From NCBI GenBank assembly GCA_020726505.1, contig JAHLEZ010000019.1, positions 1,116,001 to 1,180,000 on the forward strand: a stretch of DNA of 64,000 bases. The letters run 5' to 3'. The translations under genes and the position numbers were made by a program. Below the pieces are notes generated by a model. The model made no database searches and had not been told where the DNA came from. It saw nothing but the letters and a program-made list of their open reading frames with translations. The DNA is from Leptodontidium sp. MPI-SDFR-AT-0119 (Eukaryota; Ascomycota; Leotiomycetes; Helotiales; Leptodontidiaceae). Every line of letters starts with the position of its first letter. The stretch's first letter is position 1. Below are positions 1-10,922 of the stretch, in pieces.

Positions 1-1
1 T

Positions 2-193
2 GGTGACACCCAAAACCAGCAAGACAACGGCCAAATTCCCAACTTCCCAAGGGACAAAGTACTTGTCATTTGCAACACGGGAGATGCAGTTTGCCGAGGG
101 ACTCTGACAATTCTGGCACCCCATTTGGATTACGTGAGAAGAGTTCCAGAAGCTGTGACTTTCTTAACCGGAAAGATCAGAGCTGCTCAGTAA
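2..193 (+). CDS. Cutinase, C-terminal part (cut by window edge)
   Basis: The open frame enters from the left edge and ends with TAA at 191-193, giving about 63 residues. It carries the C-terminal signature of fungal cutinases (carbohydrate esterase family 5): CNTGDAVC, with the catalytic Asp between the two cysteines, then APHLDYV with the catalytic His, and a final helix ending in KIRAAQ. Cutinases are secreted serine hydrolases that cleave plant cuticle polyester. The signal peptide and the GYSQG serine motif lie outside the window, so completeness cannot be judged. The visible part has no lesion. The call rests on the Cys-Asp-Cys-His pattern and spacing; an acetylxylan esterase of the same fold is the main alternative. 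Confidence 0.85.
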   Translation, partial: GDTQNQQDNGQIPNFPRDKVLVICNTGDAVCRGTLTILAPHLDYVRRVPEAVTFLTGKIRAAQ

Positions 194-465
194 AAAGAGA
201 CATAGGAACAGGAGCAGAACAAAATACAAGGAGCGGAGATTGGTGGTCGTGGATTGAGTTGAGACTGGACTTTCACTTCACTTCGTAGTGTTGCTGGCAA
301 CCGTTTTAGGTATTTTCGAACAGCATCTTTCAACAAGAAGCTTTGATATGACAAAAGGATCAAAATTTTTATCTCACAACGCTCTTGAGATACCTGTGAA
401 AATGCCCGCGCATTCCCAAATATCCCCACTTCTAACGAGAGTCATGCAACCTGGGGATACCCTCG

Positions 466-1721
466 CTACTTCGAAGGCTTGATGGCCTTGGGACCTTGCA
501 CCCAGTCGAAAGTTCCCATAAGATTAGTCAGCCACACATCTTGAGGACCCTCAGCAGAAGCTGGTGTATCCTCGCCAAAAAGGGTGCCGCTTAAGAATGT
601 ATGTGGGAAGCCAGGATCAAAATAATAAGCCTCCTCGATTCTGGCAACATCACCCTCTGTTAGCTCAACGTTCAACGCCTCAATATTCCCCTTGATGTGC
701 TCCACCGTCCTTCCACCAACCAGAGGGAACACATATGGTGCTTTTCGGATAATATAAGCCAAGGCAATACTAGTAATGGCAGTGTTCTTGGCCACGGCGA
801 GCTCTTCCAGGACCTTGGACACCGCACGGTCGACTGGTTTTGGCTTGGACTGCCTTCCAGGGTTGTTCCTCTCTCGCTTCTTGAAGGATGCCTCTGTCTG
901 GAACTTTCCCTGCCCCAAAGTGCCGTATGGAAGTAATGCCATGCCTTCGTCTTTGCACATCGGGATGATATCACGCTCAAAATCGCGGATTGCTGCATTC
1001 CACAGGCCTTGGTAGACGACGAATTGGCGGAGGCTGTGATCACGTGCATATTCTGTTCAAGCAGTTAACGGTTGACCAGTTCACCTATATTTGAATCTTT
1101 GGGGAGAACAGTTGAACGAAAATGTTTGTAAAAGAGTCAAAACTCACGGTTTGCTTTGGCCACAACCCACGCAGGCGTATCTGAAATCCCGAGATAGTTG
1201 ACTTTTCCAGAAGCAACGAGGTCGTTGAGACTATGCATCAACTCCGGAATCGAAGTCGCATAATCCCACCGGTGGAGATACAACAAGTCGATATAAGTAG
1301 TCTGCAACCTCTTTAGCGAAGTCTCCACAGAGGTGCGAAGAGACTTCGTGCCGTTCCCTCCAAAGTTTGACTGAATCTTCTGTGGCAAGTGCGTCTGGTA
1401 TGCACTCGAGAATTTCGTAGCGATCACCATCTCATCACGACAGCCGCGAGCGGTGAGCCATTCTCCAAGCCATTCCTCGGATTCGCCATCTTGGTAACCG
1501 TTGGCTGTATCGATGAAGTTCCCACCCAGGCTCTTGAAGGTGTCAAGGATCTCGAAGCTGGTCTCTTTGTTGCACTCGCCCATACGGGCTTTGTGAGCGT
1601 CACCGAAATTCATGGCGCCGAGGCATATTGGCGATACTCGGACATTAGCTGTTGGAGAAAGTTGGCGGTGACGGAAAAGAGGGGATTCTGGTGGAGGAGG
1701 AGGTGCGAACGGAGGAGCCAT
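466..1721 (-). CDS. Aldo/keto reductase, norsolorinic-acid-reductase/aryl-alcohol-dehydrogenase type
   Basis: Two exons, 1721-1148 and 1052-466, are joined through a clean intron (GTGAGT donor, CAG acceptor), giving 386 aa. The AKR pattern is complete: SPICLGAMNFG at the N terminus, GGNFIDTANGYQDGESE with the catalytic Asp-Tyr region, MVIATKF with the Lys, IDLLYLHRWD with the His, VNYLGISDTPAWV, and a C-terminal cofactor region around IALAYIIRKAPYVFPLVGGR. The family reduces aldehydes and ketones with NADPH. The sequence is most like the fungal aryl-alcohol dehydrogenase / norsolorinic acid reductase subgroup, which occurs both in secondary metabolism and in aromatic aldehyde turnover. No polyketide synthase is in the window, so the norsolorinic name should not be read as a substrate. 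It sits next to the cutinase, tail to tail. Confidence 0.88.
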
Positions 1722-2237
1722 TGTTTGAGAGTTTCAATTCTTGACAGAGCAACGGACCGACGGGCGGAATTTGGACGAGAGGATAATTGAGCACAACTAC
1801 CTGTTGAAATGAATGGTTGGACCTGAACTAAATCTCACGGTAGCATGATCGAATAGAATACATTTATATCCGGGCTTCCTACTCCTTATAACCCAAAGAC
1901 TTTCAAAACTTACGATATGAGCGGAGTTTAGTATTTTAATGCCGCCATCTTGCTCCATACTATTTGTACGAGAAATGAAGCGAGAACAGCAGCCGAAGAT
2001 GCCCCTAAGCGGACTATTCACATCTTTGGAGGGGATGCCCGATGACGTATAATAAGCCAGCTACAGATAAGTGGGAGCCCCCCGCAAAACGACAAGGAGA
2101 GTGCCAAGCCGGACTTTGTCTTATCTCCTAAACCACTTTTATCTCTCCTCGTCTGCATTCTGCTTATCATATATCATACTGTTTGGCAACGAGGACAGGA
2201 GCACAAACGCTAGATTGGAGGAAACGAAGAACAAATT
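1722..2237. promoter_or_regulatory. Intergenic region between divergent aldo/keto reductase and DUF3425 regulator
   Basis: About 515 bases separate the start of the reductase on the minus strand from the regulator on the plus strand, so this is a shared divergent promoter. I see no RNA gene or repeat. The short open frames inside it show no family signature. Confidence 0.5.
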
Positions 2238-3226
2238 ATGGAACACAAGGCCCAAGTCCTTCCTTCATTGGAAGTCGCAAAGATGCGGCACCAAATTGCA
2301 GTGTGGAAGCCAGAAGATGATTGGACCGGTGTCACCAGTGCAGCCGAACGGAGGACATTACAGAACCGATTGAATCAAAGGATTTACCGCAAGAGTAAGG
2401 TGCTTGTCTCAACTACTTTGAAAAACGGTCGTGTTGATTTGCTATAGGAAGGAGCCGCAAACCTGAACCACACTCGTCAGAACTAGAGTCTACTTCCTCG
2501 ACTGAGCCCACAGAGTCACCTCCAGAAAATCGTCTCTTGGGCAAATTTGCTGGCCTTGTTGCAGTGGTCGGTAACAATACTGAGGAAACAGGGAATTCAG
2601 AACCCCCTGAAGCAGACGGTTGGCAGCCGAGAAGATTTGCCGCTCTTGGCGGATCGAGGTCTATAAGTCCTACTCAACTTGATGCTATGATAGCTAGATA
2701 TGAGGCCATGGCTCGTCGCGATTACATGCTTGGCTCTCCAAAAGTGGACCAACTTCTTACTCTCATCCAATTCAATGTATTCCGGGCCCTCATCAGCAAT
2801 ACTTTTGCACTCGGCTGGACTCTAGACTGGCTCACCTGCGCAGAGCCGCTCTCACCATGGAACACCACCACAAACGACAGGTTATTGTCCTGTCCACAAG
2901 CCCTCCGTCCAACAAATATACAGCGCACGACCGAGCACCATCCATGGATCGATCTTTGGCCCATGCCGAAGATGAGAGATAATTTGTTGCTCGCGGGAGA
3001 CTCGTACGACGAGGATCAACTATGTAATGATCTTGTCGAGTTCGGTGATGTTACGCACGAACAAACAGGCCTCATTGTTTGGAGTGAACCGTGGGACTCT
3101 ATGGGTTGGGAGGTCAGTGAAGCTTTTTTGAAGAAGTGGGCTTGGACTGTCAGGGGGTGTGTGGAATTACTGCACTCAACCAACTATTGGCGTGCGAAGC
3201 GAGGAGAAAAGCCGATCTTCTTTTAG
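2238..3226 (+). CDS. bZIP-like DUF3425 transcription factor
   Basis: Two exons, 2238-2394 and 2448-3226, give 311 aa. The splice (GTAAGG donor, TAG acceptor) joins AERRTLQNRLNQRIYRK to RRSRKPE, reconstituting a bZIP basic-region pattern. The long second exon matches the DUF3425 layout: ISPTQLDAMIARYEAMARRDY, a helical LLTLIQFNVFRALISNT segment, the conserved DLWPMPKMRDNLL motif, and a C-terminal WGWE/FLKKWAW-type segment. DUF3425 proteins are fungus-specific putative nuclear regulators, usually uncharacterised. No leucine heptads are obvious after the basic region, which is common in this family. The start at 2238 was chosen because it opens directly before the conserved W-x-P-x-DDW segment. 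The target is unknown; the divergent reductase is a candidate. Confidence 0.8.
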
Positions 3227-4476
3227 TCATTGAGCTTGGGGGCTTTTGGGAAATGGTCCTTTGCAACATGACAGGGACACAAATTGGCTCTTGGAGGATG
3301 TATTTGAGCAAGGAAAAACGAAAAGGAGAGGTGGTGCTCAGAGGATCGTTTTCCACTAACCTAATCTTCTGAATCGACGAGAAAATGGGACACTGTGGCG
3401 GGGACAGCCGCTAATTTCTTTTGTCACATGACTGGGCTGGTCCTTCGCACATATAAGGAGCCAACACTTGACTACAGAACGTCAAGAACGCAACACCAGA
3501 TATATTCTATTTATTAGAACCTTTTCCCTCCCCTCCTTTGCCGATTCGTACTCTCCAGATATGTGACATCTTTAGATTTGATTGATCTGTTATTTACAGA
3601 GCCTAGAATCTCCTCCGGTGGCTCGCTACATGCTACCCTCTTGTTGTGTGGATTGGGGTTCGTCCCTCCCACAACACTTCGCTGTTAGCCGTCATGGACT
3701 GGATGAGTCTTGATAGCTGTTTCGCTGTGAGATTGATTGGTGGATCAAAGACTCCTAATTTTGTTCTCGATAGGAGCAGAAGAGCGGAATGCGGCAGCGA
3801 AAATATATTTGAGCTTGACAACTGGTTTTCGTCTTCCTTTGCATGTGTAACAGGACAATATATATATTAAATGTTGTTCAGGTAGTGCATTCTTAATCTC
3901 CACACAAGGTACTGTACACCACCAAGGAATCGGAATTTCCAATTGTTTGCACATTTAAGCGAATCGCCAAGAAACAACTACTCAAGTATGCTTATATCTG
4001 TAGAGACATCCTGAGCTGTTTTATGTGCCACGGGATAGTTTCCCGGATACCGTCTTGGACGTTGATCGTGGCTTCGCATACCGGCAGCTTTGAGCCGCAA
4101 CTATTCCCCCAGACCTGGGGAAACTTCGTTGACTGGTGGAAATAATTGGGTCCTTTTCGCCCACAGCATTACCCCAGATTTTCCGTTCAGTTTGCCGTGC
4201 GATTAGTTGATCTAGTTGAGTGCTGTGAGGTGAATGCAAACCGATTGCGGCTTTTAATCCCTGGTGGTGTTCTGAAGTAAATGAAGACATGCATCTCCTT
4301 TCGGACTTCGAACACCACAGATCCCGGTTCCCAGACAGATACATTATTCCAAATTCTTCTTCTAGTAGTACACTCCCTGTATATAAGAAGAGCGGCCTTG
4401 CAACTCGTTATTTTAGCTTTCGAGTTCCCATCAACCGCATCATCATATCAATTACCAGCTTTAATTGACTTTCACA
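3227..4476. other. 1.25 kb without a recognised gene
   Basis: Only short open frames with no family signature are present. The segment directly before 4477 serves as the promoter of the former pectate lyase gene. Confidence 0.5.
4376..4386 (+). promoter_or_regulatory. TATA-like element of the pectate lyase gene
   Basis: A tgtatataaga stretch lies about 90 bases upstream of the ATG at 4477, a usual distance for a fungal TATA box. It is assigned by position and sequence only. Confidence 0.4.
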
Positions 4477-5496
4477 ATGGGTTTCCAAATTACTGCAAGT
4501 CTGGCTATACTCATCTTGTCTACACAAGCTGCAGTACAGGTCGCAGCGTATGCTCAATATGGAGGGTAAGTCGATCTCACAATCGCTAGATCGCCACTCA
4601 CAAAGTTAGTCAAAATTGGACAGGAGCTACAACTTCAACATCATCAAAGCCTCCTACGACTATCACGACATCCACCACATCCAAGGCAACAACCACGACT
4701 CAGGCTCCAGGAGGTGGCGGCGGCATTGTGACCCCAACAAAAGTCACCACAACGTTCCCCTTCACTATAAGTGAGACGATGCTGCCATCCGCAACAGTAA
4801 TCAGCGGCGTATTCGACGGCAAATGGCACGCTGGCACCGAACCTCAGCAGATGTCTGTCAAGGCTAGACAGAAACCGGCGAGCAAGACACGATCTTCATT
4901 CTCGAAGATGGTGCCACTCTCGCCAATGTCATCATCGGTAAAAACCAGGTCGAAGGTGTCCACTGCCGTGGCACTTGCACGCTTATCAATGTCTGGCATG
5001 AAGAGGTCTGCGAGGATGCGATGACGTTCAGCAAGCCAGCGGTACTAGCTATGTTATTGGTGGTGGTGCCAGAAATGCCGACGATAAGATTATGCAGTTT
5101 AATGGGAGAGGAATTGTTTTCGTCAAGTATTTCTATGTATGTGTCCCCAACCACTTCACAATTTTGACTTGGCTGATACAATACATTTAGGCCGAAAACT
5201 TCGGAAAGGTGATGCGCCATTGTGGAAATTGAAGCGGCAATGGAGGACCTAGAGTTTCCACCTTCGAGGGACTCGTCGCCAAAGGTGGCGGAGTTGTTGT
5301 TGGCATCAATACTAACTATGGAGGTAAGTCACGATTCTTTTTTAAGTCGATAGTTTGCTAATTCCTGGAAAGACAAAGCTTCTCTCGTAGACAGCTGCAT
5401 TACTGGAGGTACCAAGTATAGCGATAGGTATACTGGTGTCACCTCTAATAAGCCGAAGAAGATTGGATTATGCCCTGACGACACGTCTTGTCCTTA
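4477..5496 (+). pseudogene. Pectate lyase family PL3 with remnant CBM1, multiply broken
   Basis: The ATG opens a good signal peptide (ASLAILILSTQAAVQVAA) followed by the first residues of a cellulose-binding CBM1 (AQYGG). The rest of the CBM1 is missing, and after an intron (about 4567-4623) a Thr/Ser-rich linker follows. The PL3 core is then recognisable in pieces: [87 protein letters not shown] and VVVGINTNYGDKAS, ending with TAA at 5494-5496. These pieces lie in different frames. There is a frame change and an in-frame TAG around 4840-4870, another frame change near 5028-5035, and a TGA about 5218-5220 inside the HCGNC motif. The TAG is one C-to-T step from the CAG expected by family comparison. 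PL3 enzymes cleave de-esterified pectin outside the cell. This copy cannot encode an active enzyme. Confidence 0.85.
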
Positions 5497-7442
5497 AAAT
5501 GACGTCATAACAAGCTGTTAGGCTGTTAAACACAAGTTAGCGAAGCGATGGACGGACGTGATCTTTGCTACGTAACATGACTGGAATTGGAGAAAAGCTG
5601 GAAGCTTGTAAATAGGAGTAATGATTATACATATTCGATTAAAAACTTAGTATTAAAAGATCTCCGCTTTGAATCCGCTTCTTATAAGTATTACTAGCAA
5701 CTAGCATGCAAGGTTACTATTGTATTTATTATTATTTTTTTTATAAATAAAACTTCGAGTATTTAGTAGTAAGTGATTGATGCGTTATGTGTTCTACCTG
5801 GATGTTTATATAATACTGGCTTTAAAAGTTTAAGGGAAAAGCTACTTTATATTATTTAAAAGCTCTTCGACGTTAAGTAAACTTCTACGCATCACTAACT
5901 CCACAACGACAATTCATCCGCTCAAAACTACTTACATAACTCTCCACTTCCTATCCTTCCTAGTCTAAGGATTACTTAAGCCCGACCCCGACCTCGCTTT
6001 ACCTCCACTAGCGCCTTAAGCTATACTTCTTCCCCGATTACCACTGTTACTTACTCCCTTCCTCTTGTTTTTCTTCTTCTAAAATATTAATTTTTATATT
6101 ACGCCCCCTCTCTTCCCTTTCCTAGACAAGCTTAATATAGTTAAGTTCGTACTTAGTAGCTTCTTCTTTTTCTTTTTTCTTTATTAAAGGAAGAAGCACG
6201 GGACTTTAGTCTTTAGGTGCAAAATGTCTATATTGTGGGTCGAACTTTATGTTTTACTTTATAGGGTTCTTTTCGCCATTACGTCGGGCTATACCAATTA
6301 GGTGGCCTAGTGAGAGTTTAGTGCAATATTTGAGGAAGAGGAAGAAGGGTGTTGTGACGACAGGGGTTCGAATGCCTGCACACCAAGTATTTGAATAGCT
6401 TTACCACTGGGCCAGCGGACCCAAAAGGGTACATGAATTGGTTGGAGGCCAATTCAGCTATTCGACTATATCAGGGGTACGATCCTAGGTCGTAACAGGT
6501 GTGTGGTCTTAAGAGAGAGGTAATGTCGCTAAAGAGGAAAATGTGCCAACAACATCCTATAGCGGGGAAGGAACACAAATTCTCAAACCAAAACATGACA
6601 TCCAAGAGACTCGAAAGAAAAGAAGATGATGTATGAAGAGCAACATTTGCAAGTCTTTGGAATGACTCTTAAACCCCATCTAGTTAATAATTGAGACTTG
6701 ATAAAGAGTCCTTTTGTAAAGAAAGGGTAATACTAGATTAAAGAAAGAAAAAGAATTTAGCTTACTATTATCTTAAAGCTATTTACTCTTTCGATGTCTT
6801 AGTAGACTATCCCAGACTGAAGTAGTAGCTGTCGTTGCAGTAGTATTCGTAGCGCTTGTAGTTTCACTTACTCGGGTCTTATTAATATTTTAAAGTGTCG
6901 AGAATTTAGTTAAGAAAATTACTGTAAAGGGGGCGACGATTCTAAATAGAAATATAGGAGATGATAGACTTGCAAAAGATAGGTATAGTTATGAGGAGAT
7001 TACTAGCTAATTCAAAGAGATAATAAGTTAGCTATTTCCTCTAAATGTTTCTTGTCCGCTAATTGTAGACCGTGTTTAGGCGAGTGATTAGGTAGAAGTG
7101 TAGGATAACTTTAAAAATATGTGAATATACACGGCCACAATGTAAAATGTTAAATACCTAGCATAAAAGTCATATACTTATTTGTTCCCTATATAATAGT
7201 ACTTATATTTTACCCGTTATCTTTAGAAAAGGCAGTATTTTGCGTATCCCACCGCTAAAGAATTAAAGATCAGAGATAACTATTACGCAGCCGTTTTTTA
7301 TCCAAAGATGTGAAAGCTTTACGACACTATAACCACTCATAGCCAAAGGAAAAGTAAACAATAAAAGCAAAACCAAGGCACCCGATTGCTTAACTTCCAA
7401 ATCAGATATACCTTGGTCCCAACTCATAGACCCCCGACTTAA
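5497..7442. repeat. AT-rich, stop-dense tract, probably a RIP-degraded repeat
   Basis: Nearly 2 kb contain no open frame of 60 codons in any of the six frames, unlike every other stretch of this length in the window. The base composition is visibly AT-rich with many TA steps. This is what repeat-induced point mutation leaves of a transposable element. No reverse transcriptase or transposase motif can be read, so the element type is unknown. Confidence 0.6.
6360..6422 (-). repeat. tRNA-like Pol III promoter, possible SINE head
   Basis: On the minus strand TGGCCCAGTGG (6404-6414) matches the Pol III box A consensus TRGYNNARNNG at every position. About 30 bases downstream CATTCGAACCC (6364-6374) resembles box B. 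The acceptor-stem halves do not pair and no complete cloverleaf folds, so it is not a functional tRNA. It is probably the head of a tRNA-derived SINE lying in the degraded tract. Confidence 0.45.
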
Positions 7443-8445
7443 TCACAGCCCCCTCCTATCCCCTAACTCACTAGGCTTATCCCAAGCATCTAGTTCTCGT
7501 ACACCCGTGAAGTTATCAAACTTCCCTTTCCTATATAGCTCTCGAGGTGTGAAAGGTGGTGGAATTGGCTTCTGTTCTCCCCATCCGAAAACGTGGAGTT
7601 CGGAAAGCTGAACTGGAGGCGTGGGTGCGGGGTTTTCGAAAGGGTGGAATGGTGATTTCGTCGATTTGTTTTTCCTTCGTTTACCTAGATACCAGCCTAG
7701 GAATATGGCTATCACAACTAAAAATACTGCGCCGATAATCATTCCAATCTTGGCCCCTATTGAGATGCCGTCTGGGGAAGAGGCCGGTTGGGCAGTAGGT
7801 GTTGTAGCGAATGCCACCGTTGGAGTCGAGCCCGCGACGGTCGTCGAGGCCGAAATGAACGAACTCGAACTGGATACTGGGATATCAGACGTAGGACTGA
7901 CGGACGGCGAGGCGCTAGCGCTCGAGGAACTGGCAATGGTTGTAGTGCTCGAGGGCTTCAGCGTACTTGTCGAAGCGAGTTTCAAGGAAGAGCTGGCACC
8001 ACCAGCAGGTCCAGAAGATGTGAAGTCCAGAGTGCTTGAATCGAATTCATTCTTCTCGTCATTCACATCGATCATCCGAAGGAAGAATGTGTTGGTTGGC
8101 TTCAGCGTCAAAGTTCCCGTAGTCACCTGCCAATCCCAAGTCTTCGTCTCGCTGGTGAGATTTTCTATGCCCGGTTAGTTCGGAGTCTTGCCCACCCAAC
8201 TGTGTCCACTTACCGGCTATCAGGAATGGCCCATTCACACAACTGTGGTCCCCACAAGCCAGCTGCTGGTACAAGAAGAAGTCGAAATTGGAAAAGTCTG
8301 TCGACCAGCGTATATGTTGTGTGGTACCGAGAATCCATTCAGAGTTGTCCGGCCCGCTGGATCTTGTTTCTGGAGGGTTGAGAAACAAGTTTGTCTGAAC
8401 ATCGGCTCTCGACGCAAGAACTTTAGTATTCTCGGAGGTATCCAT
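7443..8445 (-). CDS. Ser/Thr-rich single-pass membrane protein with Kre9/Knh1-like ectodomain
   Basis: Exons 8445-8214 and 8164-7443 join through a GTAAGT...CATAG intron to give about 317 aa. The N-terminal part has the pattern of fungal Ser-Thr-rich cell-surface ectodomains: FLNPPE, WILGTTQHIRWSTDFSNFDFFLYQQ and NTFFLRMID. A mucin-like Ser/Thr/Pro-rich stalk of about 90 residues follows, then a transmembrane helix (IGMIIGAVFLVVIAIFLGWYLG), a KRRKNK stop-transfer and a cytoplasmic tail. No signal peptide precedes the ATG chosen here. A hydrophobic stretch encoded near 8590-8640 on the same strand may belong to an upstream exon, so the true start is uncertain. Wall-sensor or adhesin-type roles are known for this architecture; no specific function is inferred. 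Confidence 0.7.
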
Positions 8446-9700
8446 CGTGATCAAAAGAACTGTTGATCTCAACGACCTAGTTTAGAAATTATGAGGTGAT
8501 GTATTGACGAAAAAAAGGTTGCCTTGGTGAACAAGGCCAGAGCTCCAGTCTCTGGAGTAGTGACAGTCAAAATGAAAGAAAATGTAAGTCATGGAAAGGG
8601 AAAGGAACAAGAGAGGCATCAAAGACGTAAACACATCGAAAGCTTGAATCAGCCAAACTCTAGTGGGGCAGAATGGTGGTCTAGCACACGCGAAAGAGCT
8701 ATTCTGGGCAGCCCAAACTGAGGCCCTACATCGTGGGCCTCGACCACACGACTGGCGGCGGTAAATGAAAATACCCATTGGACAGAGAAGCGCAACTCCC
8801 TTTCACAGGAAACCAATTTCACATTGTGCCTCCCAGAAGTGTACTCTTAACCATTGTTGCATTCATCCTAGAGTCTTGTGTCCTACATCAGGACAAAGTT
8901 ACAATTGAAAAACCAAGCCTAATTTAGATCACGATATAGAAACGTCAAGAAAAATTTGAGATTTTTGTTGAGAAATACTTCTTTGTCACCGTATGCAGAG
9001 CTTTCCGCATAGATAGACGCCTGCTGCCCTGTTCCAGGCGTGCGTCAATTTCAGACGCCAACAAAGCGACCGAGCAGCAGGCCGAAGTTGGTAGGTCAAT
9101 AGGGGGAGACATACTCATGCGCGGCTAGAAATTAGGTCTCGGGGCCTTTGTACTTACTGGCGCTTAAAACCACCAAAAGAAGGAGGTAAATCTAAAGAGG
9201 CCACACTTCCTTGGCTATTTTCACAACTAGCCGTGATGCTGTTGGGCCCGGTCCGCTGTGAACAACTCATCCGTGCCCTCAAACTCAAGTCTTCCTTCCT
9301 TGCTGCTCCAGAGCTGTTTCGAATTTCATACAATTCAGACGAACGGTAAACATCAGCCGTGTAGCTTCCTCTGCTCACTTCCAAATGCAAGGAAGTGGCT
9401 GGCCCGAATCTGTCTCGCCAAAATTTATACTCCGTAGAGATACATAGACAAACAACAAACATTTCCTTGTCCACTTTGGAAAGAGAGTTTCCTCGAAATC
9501 TTAGTTATGCTTATCAAATATCCCTGTAGATGCAGATGACGCGCTCCTATCATCGCGATGCTTGCTCAGCCCCTGTTTCGACAGGCGCTGAGGGGTGAAG
9601 ACTGGGGTGGCACGGTGGAACACCAACGCCAAAATGTTGAATCCCGAGTCCTGACAGACTTCCTTCGTCCATTCGTGCCTTGGGAGCATCCGCTCTCCAT
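8446..9700. other. Intergenic, no recognised gene
   Basis: Apart from a possible 5' exon of the membrane-protein gene near its right-hand start, I see no coding or RNA signal. Open frames here are short and without motifs. Confidence 0.45.
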
Positions 9701-9787
9701 TAACTGCGAGAGCTCATGGCTTCGCCCCGTTCCGCCTAATTTCAAGAAAGTAAGCGGAACGGGCGAAGCCATGAGCCCTCGCAGTTA
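9701..9787. mobile_element. MITE-like foldback element (87 bp)
   Basis: Two arms of about 37 bases, 9701-9738 and 9751-9787, are reverse complements apart from two substitutions and one inserted C. They are separated by about a dozen bases. The ends read TAACTGCGAG and CTCGCAGTTA, so the element is bounded by TA on both sides, the target duplication used by Tc1/mariner-type elements. It lies about 85 bases upstream of the DUF5672 gene. A structured RNA or hairpin terminator is the alternative reading. Confidence 0.6.
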
Positions 9788-9870
9788 TTCCTTCTTCATA
9801 CAAGTCTGAATTTTTTTTGGTCCTTGAAATTCCATGACACCTTTTTTCCACGATCCCCGAATAAGATCGT

Positions 9871-10922
9871 TTGATGGTGCAAAGCTGGAGAAGATTGGCA
9901 CAGGATGACAGCCCGGAGTCGGAATCAGCTGTTGGAAATGGAAGCTCTCGAAGGAGGAGACCAACCTTCAGCAACAAGAAGATATCCATCACAGCAGCAA
10001 TAACACTCATCGCAATCGCCCTCCTCTTCTCCTCACGCAGACTCGTCGCAGATGGTTACTCTTTCCGCAAAGAGCCGCCACAGAATACAGAGGAGCAGTC
10101 CGAGGCCAAACCAGAAACTCCCGAAACCACCGATTTCCCTCCTAAGCCGAGCACGCTCCTGTCAACTTCGAAAGCAGCAGTCATAGTCGAGAATCGCCCT
10201 CTCGAGAACCTCGTATCGATAATCTTACACTTCTCCTCGGTTCTTGGTCCGGAATGGCCAATACACTTGTTCACGAGTGAGGGAAACATCGGCGCATTCT
10301 CCACATCCGCGCCTTTCCAACGAGAAGTAGCGGCTGGGAGGTTCCATGTACGGGCCTTGCTAGCGGAGGAAACTCTGAATACACATGCTGCGGTTTCAGG
10401 CTTCTTCACCAAGCTGTGGTTCTGGGAACAAATGGCTCCCGCGGAACATATCTTGATGTTCCAAGCAGATAGCATCATATGCTCGAACGCCCCTCAGAAA
10501 GTCGAGGACTTCCTCATATATGATTTTGTAAGTGCTCCAGTGGATGAGGCTAGGGGACTGGGGATGGGATATAACGGCGGATTGTCGATACGGAATCGTA
10601 CGAAGTGTTTGGAGATTGTGCAGAATTACGATTGGCAGGTGGAGAGGCATGGCGACCACTCAGCCGGGAATGTGGATTATGAGGATCAGTGGTTCTCAAA
10701 AAGATGCGAGAGATGCCTGGCGGGTCGAACCTCCCCACCCCGGAGGTAGCGATGAAGTTCTCGGTGGAGACAATGTGGTATGATAAACCGCTGGGTTATC
10801 ATCAGCCGAATGTCTGGCAGAAGGAGCATATGGATGAGATATACAAATGGTGTCCTGAGTACGGGATGTGTACGTTGGAGACATTTACGGATCATAATAC
10901 TGAGAATTTTGGAGGCTCTTGA
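9871..10922 (+). CDS. DUF5672 family type II membrane protein, frameshifted
   Basis: The N terminus has a short basic cytoplasmic part and one hydrophobic anchor (ISITAAITLIAIALLF, residues about 39-54), typical of Golgi type II enzymes. The lumenal domain matches DUF5672: AAVIVENRPLENLVSIILHF, WPIHLFTSEGN, SGFFTKLWFWEQM, ILMFQADSIICSNAP, YDFVSAPVD and YNGGLSIRNR. After VDYEDQWFS the frame breaks at a run of five A (about 10698-10703). The family sequence resumes in the next frame with KKMREMPGGSNLPTPEVAMKF, then VETMWYDKPLGYHQPN, and ends at 10920-10922. One base is missing, either a true deletion or a homopolymer error. As read, the first frame stops at 10749 and loses the C-terminal 60 residues. 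DUF5672 proteins are glycosyltransferase-like with unknown substrate. Confidence 0.75.

Noticed and set aside
6301..6386. Complete tRNA gene on the plus strand
   Set aside because: The sequence ends like a tRNA with a TTCGAAT loop, but the acceptor and T stems do not pair and box A is imperfect. The minus-strand reading is better and is still not a full tRNA.
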